Positions 8,550 to 14,820 of a stretch of 52,660 nucleotides of DNA are shown here, piece by piece; within the stretch, counting starts at the first letter, position 1; each line of letters opens with the position of its first letter. The stretch comes from Aeromicrobium sp. (GTDB lineage: Bacteria > Actinomycetota > Coriobacteriia > Anaerosomatales > Anaerosomataceae), in the NCBI GenBank assembly GCA_015351705.1, contig JADIIM010000042.1, forward strand, positions 1 through 52,660, given 5' to 3'. The position numbers and the translations under genes were made by a program. The notes under the pieces are model-generated. The model ran no database searches and was not told the DNA's origin. It saw only the letters and a program-made list of their open reading frames with translations.

Positions 8550-9656
8550 GTGTCCGGGGAGCTGCAGACGAGCACGTCCGGGGAGCTGCAGGCCGAGCGC
8601 CGCCCGCTGCTTACGCCACTGCGCACCTTCAAGATCGTCGCGGTGGTGCTGTTCCTGATCCTGGTCGGCCTGCTCATCTACCTACTTCTGTTCCTGGGTC
8701 GTCCGGACGACCTCTCTGCGCAGGCGCCACGACAGGGCATCCAGCCGGTCTGGCAGGTGTACGGCCCCGGTGAGGGCTCCGCCCCGTTCTTCGACCGACC
8801 GATGGGCGTGGCAGTGGGACGTGACCGCCGGATCTATGTGGCCGATGCCGGCAACAGCCGCGTCTGCGTGTTCGACTCGCAGGGCCGGTACCTGTTCACG
8901 TTCGGCTCCTTCGGTGTGGCAAAGCCGGCTCCCGGTGGCGTGACCACGTACGAGCCGGGCTCGCTCAACTATCCGGTGGGCATCGACACCGACGACGAGG
9001 GCAACGTCTACGTCGCAAGCCTGTACAACGACTCGATCGAGGTCTTCGACGCGGACGGAACGCCGCTCCGGCGCTTCCCGGACCCGCTCGAGGTCACCGG
9101 CAAAGGCGGTTCGGGCGAAGGGGGCCGCGGCATCGCGGTCACCGATGTCGCGGTCAGCGGCGAGCGCGTCTACGCGACCGACGCGTACCAGGTCCTCGTG
9201 TTCTCGCTCGATGGTGAGCTGCTCGACCAGTGGGGCCGTCCCGGGTCCGATGAGACCGGTCTCGACCGCCCCAACGGCCTCGCGGTGAGTGCCGATGGCG
9301 GCAGAGTGTATGTCTCGGACTCCAACAACAGCCGAGTCACCGCGTTCACCTCGACGGGTGAAGTCGTGTGGCAGGTGGGGGAGCCATCGCGGGGCGTAGG
9401 CGACCGCGAACCGCGGGAGATCGACCTGCCCAGGGGCCTGGCCGTCATGTCCGACGGATCGGTCCTTGTGGCGGACGCGTTCGCGTTCGAGCTGGTACGC
9501 ATCTCATCGCGCGGTGAGATCGTCGCCCGGTACGGTGAACGGGGTGTGGAGCCGGGGCAGTTGAACTTCGCCAACGACGTCGAGGTGCTTCGCGGCTTCG
9601 TCGTCATAGCGGATCGCGGCGTGGGCCGGATCCAGATGGTGCGCCTGATCGACTGA
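8550..9656 (+). CDS. Membrane-anchored NHL-repeat six-bladed beta-propeller protein (first copy)
   Basis: Protein of 368 residues with one N-terminal membrane helix (about 28-52, VAVVLFLILVGLLIYLLLFL) and an outer-face domain of five to six NHL repeats, e.g. MGVAVGRDRRIYVADAGNSR, VGIDTDDEGNVYVAS, NGLAVSADGGRVYVSDSNN and RGLAVMSDGSVLVADAF. NHL propellers are binding or scaffold domains; no enzyme is implied. GTG 8550 is preferred because AGGAGGGG lies 5 bp upstream; an alternative GTG at 8520 overlaps the previous stop and would add 10 residues. The gene is directly before the heme cluster, and a second NHL protein of the same layout sits at 13653. Confidence 0.8.
   Translation: MSGELQTSTSGELQAERRPLLTPLRTFKIVAVVLFLILVGLLIYLLLFLGRPDDLSAQAPRQGIQPVWQVYGPGEGSAPFFDRPMGVAVGRDRRIYVADAGNSRVCVFDSQGRYLFTFGSFGVAKPAPGGVTTYEPGSLNYPVGIDTDDEGNVYVASLYNDSIEVFDADGTPLRRFPDPLEVTGKGGSGEGGRGIAVTDVAVSGERVYATDAYQVLVFSLDGELLDQWGRPGSDETGLDRPNGLAVSADGGRVYVSDSNNSRVTAFTSTGEVVWQVGEPSRGVGDREPREIDLPRGLAVMSDGSVLVADAFAFELVRISSRGEIVARYGERGVEPGQLNFANDVEVLRGFVVIADRGVGRIQMVRLID
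8552..8591 (+). repeat. Two direct 16-bp repeats in the NHL gene N-terminus
   Basis: The 16-mer GTCCGGGGAGCTGCAG occurs at 8552-8567 and again, identical, at 8576-8591, a 24-bp period. It encodes two copies of SGELQ in the cytoplasmic tail before the membrane helix. It looks like a small in-frame duplication. Confidence 0.8.
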
Positions 9657-9665
9657 TCTGCGGGC

Positions 9666-9677
9666 GACGATATCGTC
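9666..9677. repeat. Perfect 12-bp palindrome in the gap before the cytochrome genes
   Basis: GACGATATCGTC reads the same on both strands. It lies 10 bp after the NHL stop codon and about 120 bp before the first cytochrome gene. There is no T tract, so a terminator is unlikely; it may be an operator half or chance. Confidence 0.35.
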
Positions 9678-9718
9678 TCATCGGCCTCGCTCATCCGGCC
9701 ATCGGCGCGCGAGCCCGC

Positions 9719-9744
9719 TTGTGAGGCCCGTCATTTGCTATGAT
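9719..9744 (+). promoter_or_regulatory. Possible promoter and Rex-like operator ahead of the multiheme cytochrome genes
   Basis: TTGTGA-GGCCCG-TCATTT (9719-9736) matches the actinobacterial Rex consensus TTGTGA-N6-TCACAA in 9 of 12 positions, with a perfect left half. Directly after it TATGAT (9739-9744) resembles a -10 box; TTGTGA is only 14 bp away, too short for a standard -35. The location, in the 138-bp gap before the 7-heme gene and 2 kb after rex, makes redox control plausible. Both calls are weak on sequence alone. Confidence 0.35.
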
Positions 9745-9794
9745 TACGATGGCTTACAGTGTACGGACGTACCCGGCGTGTGGAGGCAGGACGG

Positions 9795-10913
9795 ATGACG
9801 GCACGGCGCGTCCTCATGATGGTGGTGTTGCTGGCCGTCATCGTGGCGATTCCTGCGCTCGCACAGGCGTATCCGAGCGAAGCCACGCCTGAGATGATCG
9901 AGAAGCTGCCGGCGATGAAGCTGTGGCAGCCCGACCCGGACGGCCCCGGTTCGTGGATCCCGCCCGACCCGGACACGGACTGCTGGATCTGCCACGGAAC
10001 CCAGGAGGCCGACGAGCGCTCCGGTCCGCACGGCAACTACCTCACCACCACCAACAAGTGCGCCGTGTGCCACTCGGTGCATATGGCTCCCGCAGGAGGC
10101 GTCCTGCTCCTGCCTGCTGCAACCGTGAAGGACACCTGCGAGACGTGTCATGACGGCACTGGTGGCCGAGGCGTGTACGGCGCCATCGCCGCACGGGGGC
10201 TCACCGTCGAGTCACAGCACTCGGTCGAGGCCACCAACGCGATCCCCGGCGGCGACCCGTCCACCGGAGCCACGGCGACCGCCACGTTCTCGGGCGCGGG
10301 GGGTACGCTGACGTGCACCGACTGCCATAGCCCCCATGGTAACAACGTGGTCGAGCCGTTCACCGGAGACCGTGCGCGTTCCTCGGTGGACACCACGGTC
10401 ACGTCCACGCGACTGCTCAAGAAGCGCCCCACCACCGGGACCGAGGATGTCGAGCGCTACGGTTCGGACTGGTGCGGCGCATGTCACAAGGGCCGACTGG
10501 CCGGTTCAGGCGAGTTCGGCAACCACCCGGTGGACTCGAGCGTGACGCAGACCGACACCGCGCCGTTCCACTACGACAACGTGGCGCGTGTGGTGGGCGC
10601 ACTCGCGTCGACCACGGAGATGGGCACGCTCGGCAGGAACAACTTCGGCTACGTGATGCCGGACCCGCGCACTCCCGAGCAGGACGAGCACTACCCCATC
10701 TGTCAGCAGTGTCATGAGGACACGCGCGCAGTGGGCAATGTGGAGCTGCAGCAGATCGACACCACCGAACTCTACAGCGTGACGGCCACCGACGGCGTGA
10801 ACGCCTCGGACAATCCGCGCTTCCAGGTCTTTCCTCATGAGTCAAACACGAGACGGCTGCTCGTCGAGCCGACGACCTCGCTGTGCACCAACTGTCATGG
10901 GCCGATGCCATAG
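9795..10913 (+). CDS. Secreted 7-heme c-type cytochrome
   Basis: Protein of 372 residues with a Sec signal peptide (ARR, hydrophobic core, predicted cut after AQA25) and seven CXXCH heme sites in order: CWICH, CAVCH, CETCH, CTDCH, CGACH, CQQCH and CTNCH, the last only four residues from the C-terminus. Several are followed by S/D-P-H type residues as in doubled-CXXCH cytochromes. There is no membrane anchor after cleavage and no recognisable catalytic (CXXCK or reductase) motif, so an electron-carrier role outside the membrane is inferred. ATG 9795 has GGAGG 8 bp upstream and begins the signal peptide; the earlier ATG 9759 would add a non-family extension. It is the first gene of the cytochrome run. 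Confidence 0.88.
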   Translation: MTARRVLMMVVLLAVIVAIPALAQAYPSEATPEMIEKLPAMKLWQPDPDGPGSWIPPDPDTDCWICHGTQEADERSGPHGNYLTTTNKCAVCHSVHMAPAGGVLLLPAATVKDTCETCHDGTGGRGVYGAIAARGLTVESQHSVEATNAIPGGDPSTGATATATFSGAGGTLTCTDCHSPHGNNVVEPFTGDRARSSVDTTVTSTRLLKKRPTTGTEDVERYGSDWCGACHKGRLAGSGEFGNHPVDSSVTQTDTAPFHYDNVARVVGALASTTEMGTLGRNNFGYVMPDPRTPEQDEHYPICQQCHEDTRAVGNVELQQIDTTELYSVTATDGVNASDNPRFQVFPHESNTRRLLVEPTTSLCTNCHGPMP

Positions 10914-10928
10914 TCCCTGGGGGAGTCC

Positions 10929-12398
10929 TTGAGCGACCCGGACATCCACACAGATAACGTGATCGCCGAGGACGACCAGCGTCCCGCCCCGGCCAGCCGT
11001 CGTGGACGGGGCGTCTTCGCAGTCGTGGTGCTTCTGTTGCTCGCGCTGTGTGCGATCACCACCATCACCCAATCCTACCTCGGCAGCGGTGATGACGAGG
11101 TCATCCGGAGCATCGCGCGCAATCTCGAGTGCCTTCAGTGCCACACCGAGCTGATCCCGGATTTCTCTCGCGACATCGTGCACGACCCGTTCATGGCCGA
11201 GCGGTGTACCACCTGCCACACGCCGCACGGGGAGATCCGCACTGAGACGGTGCTCGAGGGCGTCCGGATGGCGTGGGGCCGCATCCGAACGCTCGTGCAG
11301 TGGCTGCCGCTCAAGATCGCGCTCGACGTCTTCGACACGGGAGAGCAGACCGCCGACGAGATCGATGTCGACCGGATCAAGAGCACGACCACGACCGAGG
11401 TGGCCGACAAGCCCTCCGAGCTCGTGCTTCCCGGCAACGACCTGTGCTGGATGTGCCACGGGGGGATGGGCCCGAAACTCGGCGAGGCGTACACGCATGC
11501 GCCGTTCATGAACGGCAACTGCGTGGACTGTCACGACCCGCACGCGTCGGACTTCCGCGGCATGCTGGCGATGGACGTGCGCGACCTGTGTGTCACGTGC
11601 CATCGGGTGGGTCCGGAGATGGATCGCGACCAGGTGCATCCCTCGTTCGCCGCACGCGTGTGCCTGGACTGCCACGACCCCCATGCGTCGCAGTACCGGG
11701 GCATCCTCGTCGATAGCCAGCGCAACCTGTGCTTCACGTGCCACCCGTCGGTGGCCCGGCTTTCGCGTATGGGTGTGCAGCACCACCCGTTCCAGTACGA
11801 CAACTGCACGGGCTGTCACGAGCCGCACGGCTCGAACTTCCGCCCGCTGCTCATCACCGCGCAGCCGGGGGTGTGCTATCTGTGCCATGACGACATCCGG
11901 CAGGACTTCCTGAAGCCGAGTCATCATCCGGTGGGGACCATCTCGCTCAACTGCAGCGACTGCCATGATCCTCACGCCACCAACTACGCCGGTCTGCTGT
12001 ACGCCGAGGATAACGACATCTGCTACGCGTGCCATCGGGTGCCTATCCAGGCCTCGTACGACAAGTCCGCACACCGGTCGACGCCCTGCTGGCGGTGCCA
12101 TACGCCGCACGGCTCTGACTGGGGCCCGCTGCTCAAAGGACCGCAGCCTGAGGTGTGCTTCCCGTGCCACGAGCGCAGGCACTTCGACGACCGCAAGGGC
12201 GGCTACTACAACCACCCCGTGCGGCCGGTCTACTATGATGTGAACGCGAAGAGCCGTCTGTCGTGCACGTCCTCATGTCACGGCCCGCACGGTACCGAGC
12301 ACACGCGCATGCTGCGCTACTACGACGCTCCGTTCGACGGCAACTGCCTGATCTGCCACGGCGTCGTGCCCGGCAAGCGTGTCGGCATCGACTTCTAG
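10929..12398 (+). CDS. Membrane-anchored 15-heme cytochrome with tandem doubled-CXXCH modules
   Basis: Protein of 489 residues, TTG start with GGGGGAG just upstream. A short cytoplasmic tail is followed by one membrane helix (about 28-46) and then a heme-rich outer domain: 14 CXXCH sites (CLQCH, CTTCH, CWMCH, CVDCH, CVTCH, CLDCH, CFTCH, CTGCH, CYLCH, CSDCH, CYACH, CWRCH, CFPCH, CLICH) plus one CX3CH site, CTSSCH, at 446-451. That is about one heme per 30 residues, typical of a linear electron wire. No catalytic motif is visible. It lies 15 bp after the 7-heme gene and 28 bp before the NapC-like gene, consistent with one operon; it may carry electrons from the membrane through the cell wall. 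Confidence 0.9.
   Translation: MSDPDIHTDNVIAEDDQRPAPASRRGRGVFAVVVLLLLALCAITTITQSYLGSGDDEVIRSIARNLECLQCHTELIPDFSRDIVHDPFMAERCTTCHTPHGEIRTETVLEGVRMAWGRIRTLVQWLPLKIALDVFDTGEQTADEIDVDRIKSTTTTEVADKPSELVLPGNDLCWMCHGGMGPKLGEAYTHAPFMNGNCVDCHDPHASDFRGMLAMDVRDLCVTCHRVGPEMDRDQVHPSFAARVCLDCHDPHASQYRGILVDSQRNLCFTCHPSVARLSRMGVQHHPFQYDNCTGCHEPHGSNFRPLLITAQPGVCYLCHDDIRQDFLKPSHHPVGTISLNCSDCHDPHATNYAGLLYAEDNDICYACHRVPIQASYDKSAHRSTPCWRCHTPHGSDWGPLLKGPQPEVCFPCHERRHFDDRKGGYYNHPVRPVYYDVNAKSRLSCTSSCHGPHGTEHTRMLRYYDAPFDGNCLICHGVVPGKRVGIDF
11520..12173 (+). repeat. Five tandem paired-heme modules inside the 15-heme cytochrome
   Basis: Five units start with CVDCH (11520), CLDCH (11661), CTGCH (11805), CSDCH (11952) and CWRCH (12087), giving periods of 47, 48, 49 and 45 codons. 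Each has the form CXXCH-[DET]-PH[AG], then an S/T-x-[FYW] turn, then a second CXXCH (CVTCH, CFTCH, CYLCH, CYACH, CFPCH). The regularity points to growth by internal duplication. Confidence 0.85.
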
Positions 12399-12426
12399 AC
12401 CACGACCGCGAGGAGAACGACACCGC

Positions 12427-13656
12427 ATGGCCTTCAACCCGTTTGCCAGCTTCAAAGACGCTGACCGTCGCCCTCGCGCTCTCATCTGGACCTCCGTGGC
12501 GCTCATCGGGTTCGCCGCGTTTCTCATCGCAGCGCTCGGCGCGACGTCGAGCTACTGGTTCTGCGGCGGATTCTGCCACTCGGTCCAGCTCGACCCGGTG
12601 GTGGCCTACGACAACTCCTCGCACAACATGGTCGCCTGCGTGTCGTGCCACCTTCCGGTCAACGGAGACCCGGTCACGTTCCTCTACCACAAGGCGCATG
12701 CCGGCATCGTCGGTGCGTACGAACTCATCACGAAGACCTACCATGTGCCGCTCAACCCGGTGAGCCACCTCGCGCTCGACGGCGGTCACATGGGCTCGGA
12801 GCAGTGTCTTCAGTGCCACTCGGAGAACCGGACGATGACGCCCACCAAGGGCATCATCATCGACCACGAGGTCCACGAGGAGAACCACATCCACTGCACG
12901 GTGTGCCACAACCGTGTAGCGCATCCTGAGCGTGACCTCGAGATCACGATGGTGGATCCGGAGACCGGCGAGCCGGCGGCCCTGCACGCCGACTTCATGA
13001 GCATGACCGCATGCTTCCGTTGCCATACACTCACCGGCGAATCGCCGTCCGGCGCCGAGTATGCCGCGCCGGGAGAGTGCTCGGCATGCCACCCGGCCAA
13101 CTTCGATCTCAAGCCTGCCAACCACAAGGACGAAGGCTTCTACCCCAAGGGCCACGCCGCGCTGGCGAACATGGAGATCGACCACGCCACGGGCCGTCCG
13201 GCGGAGAACGTCCGCAAGCCCGTCATTCACGGCGAGGACCATGAGAGCACCGCCACGGCCGGCTCGGACTACGCGCCATCGTCCGGTGACGACCACGTGC
13301 TCCACCTGGCGAGCGTCTCGGCGATCGACTACTGCAGCACGTGCCACCTGGTGGACCGCTTCTGCGTGGACTGCCACGGCGTGGAGATGCCGCACCCGGC
13401 GGGCTTCGTGACCGGTCACGGCGATGTGGGCAAGAGCAACCCGGATTCGTGTGCGATGTGCCACCTCGGCGAGGGGCGGCCGGTCGAGACGATGAGTATG
13501 GAGTTCTGCAACGCCTGTCACCACAAGACCGGTGATCCGACCAAGCCATGGATCCCGCAGCACGTGGGTGCGGTGCGCGAGTCCGGCGCCCAGGCGTGCT
13601 TCGAGTGCCACACCCCGACGTACTGCGCCGCGTGCCACGTGCGGGGCGGCCAGTGA
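12427..13656 (+). CDS. NapC/NirT-type membrane tetraheme domain extended to 12 hemes
   Basis: Likely menaquinol dehydrogenase. An N-terminal membrane helix (about 18-40) leads into a NapC/NrfH-like four-heme domain: CGGFCH (46-51, a CX3CH variant at the quinol-side heme), CVSCH (71), CLQCH (127) and CTVCH (157). A C-terminal region of about 230 residues adds eight more: CFRCH, CSACH, CSTCH, CVDCH, CAMCH, CNACH, CFECH and CAACH. At 409 residues it is about twice the usual NapC/NrfH size, so quinol oxidation and a heme wire seem joined in one chain. ATG 12427 was chosen because the family N-terminus begins there, with AGGAG upstream. It sits between the 15-heme wire and an NHL gene. Confidence 0.88.
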   Translation: MAFNPFASFKDADRRPRALIWTSVALIGFAAFLIAALGATSSYWFCGGFCHSVQLDPVVAYDNSSHNMVACVSCHLPVNGDPVTFLYHKAHAGIVGAYELITKTYHVPLNPVSHLALDGGHMGSEQCLQCHSENRTMTPTKGIIIDHEVHEENHIHCTVCHNRVAHPERDLEITMVDPETGEPAALHADFMSMTACFRCHTLTGESPSGAEYAAPGECSACHPANFDLKPANHKDEGFYPKGHAALANMEIDHATGRPAENVRKPVIHGEDHESTATAGSDYAPSSGDDHVLHLASVSAIDYCSTCHLVDRFCVDCHGVEMPHPAGFVTGHGDVGKSNPDSCAMCHLGEGRPVETMSMEFCNACHHKTGDPTKPWIPQHVGAVRESGAQACFECHTPTYCAACHVRGGQ

Positions 13657-14678
13657 CCGACGGGCCTGTCGCGCGCGGCTTCGAGGTCAGGCCGCGCACG
13701 ATCGTGATCGCCATGGTCGCGATCGCGGTCGTGGCTGCGATCGTGCTGGCGCTCTCGCTCATGGACTTCACGCGGCCGGGCAGCATCGAGTTCGCCGAAC
13801 TCGCCGAGGGCCAGACCGTGGGCCTCGCCGGCGTCTTCCCGCCCGAGGGTGAGCCGCCGCTGGCCAATCCACTCGGCATCGTCTGGGACGGTGAGCGGCT
13901 GTACGTTGCCGAGTCCGACGCCGGCATCGTGCGTGTCTACGACGAGCGCGGCGGCGTCATCGGCGCGATCACGATCCCTGTGGCCGAGGGCGTGCCCTCG
14001 GCGTACCCGGCGGTGCTTGCGGTCGCTGGCGACCGGCTCGCTGTGGTGGACAACGCCGCGATGCGCGTGGTCGTCATGTCCGCGGACCCCGCCGCCGAGA
14101 CGGACGCCGGGGACCTGGAGGCCGCGAGCGGCGCGAGCGCCCCGGCGGTCCTGTTCGCGCTCGGCGAAGAGGGCGACCCGCCCCGCCAGCCGACGGCGGT
14201 GACTGTGTACGGCGACGAGTACTTCGTGGCCGATGCCGCGGATTCGGATATCAAGGTCTACGACGCCGGGGGGCGGTTCGTGCGCAGCATCGCGGGCGAC
14301 CTGTCGCCGCGGCTCACGTACGTGGGCGGCATGGTCGTCGACGACCGCGGGCTGTGCGTGGTGGACTCCAACGCCGGCCGGGTGCTCATCGTGGATCCCG
14401 GTACCGGTGAGGAGGTGCTCGAGTGCGAGGAGCGTTTCACGCTTCCCCGTGCGATCGTCTCGCTCGGCGAGGGGGCGGCCGTGGTCGACGCGTTCGCGCG
14501 CTCGGTCTCGATCATCGACGCCCACGGAGCGCTGGCCGAGTCGATCGACGCCGGGACCGTCCCGGAAGGCTCGATGGCCTCACCGCGCGGCGTTGCGTGG
14601 GTTCCTGATCCCGGCCGGCTGTACGTGACCGATACGGCGTCCGGGGTCGTCGTGGTGTTCAATGTCCAGCCCCGATGA
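13653..14678 (+). CDS. Membrane-anchored NHL-repeat beta-propeller protein (second copy)
   Basis: Protein of 341 residues beginning at a GTG that overlaps the upstream TGA (GTGA), a sign of translational coupling to the 12-heme protein. One membrane helix (about 16-36, IVIAMVAIAVVAAIVLAL) precedes six propeller blades, e.g. LGIVWDGERLYVAESDAG, PTAVTVYGDEYFVADAA, GGMVVDDRGLCVVDSN and RGVAWVPDPGRLYVTDTA. It has the same plan as the protein at 8550 but low apparent identity. No heme site or catalytic motif is present. Coupling to the quinol dehydrogenase suggests it is a structural or docking partner of the cytochromes. Confidence 0.82.
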   Translation: MTDGPVARGFEVRPRTIVIAMVAIAVVAAIVLALSLMDFTRPGSIEFAELAEGQTVGLAGVFPPEGEPPLANPLGIVWDGERLYVAESDAGIVRVYDERGGVIGAITIPVAEGVPSAYPAVLAVAGDRLAVVDNAAMRVVVMSADPAAETDAGDLEAASGASAPAVLFALGEEGDPPRQPTAVTVYGDEYFVADAADSDIKVYDAGGRFVRSIAGDLSPRLTYVGGMVVDDRGLCVVDSNAGRVLIVDPGTGEEVLECEERFTLPRAIVSLGEGAAVVDAFARSVSIIDAHGALAESIDAGTVPEGSMASPRGVAWVPDPGRLYVTDTASGVVVVFNVQPR

Positions 14679-14713
14679 CGAGGCTCGTTCGGTGGCGGTG
14701 ACCTCGGGCGTAT

Positions 14714-14742
14714 GTCACAATGTACACGTGGCGGCCTATAGC
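14714..14742 (+). promoter_or_regulatory. Candidate promoter for the 19-heme cytochrome, overlapping a Rex-like half site
   Basis: GTCACA (14714-14719) and TATAGC (14737-14742) are separated by exactly 17 bp and each match sigma-70-type consensus at four of six positions. TCACAA (14715-14720), a perfect Rex half site, overlaps the -35; its expected partner 6 bp away is poor. The 142-bp gap holds no other gene. Confidence 0.35.
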
Positions 14743-14820
14743 TTCGTTCGGCTGCCGATCATTCTGGCACGTGGTCTGCTGCTCGGTCAGCGGTCGAGCA
14801 CAAGGAGTGAGAGCACCCGA

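Noticed and set aside
9759-9794. Earlier ATG for the 7-heme cytochrome
   Set aside because: Adds 12 residues before the signal peptide and lacks a ribosome binding site, whereas ATG 9795 has GGAGG.
9795-10913. 7-heme cytochrome as NrfA-type nitrite reductase
   Set aside because: No CXXCK or other NrfA active-site block and the heme spacing does not match.
10842-12215. 457-codon minus-strand open frame
   Set aside because: Antisense to the 15-heme cytochrome; no recognisable protein features.
12133-13638. 501-codon minus-strand open frame
   Set aside because: Antisense to the NapC-like gene, which has membrane helix and 12 heme sites.
14662-14820. N-terminal extension of the 19-heme protein
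   Set aside because: Would place a hydrophilic stretch before the signal peptide and run through the likely promoter; GTG 14821 is favoured.
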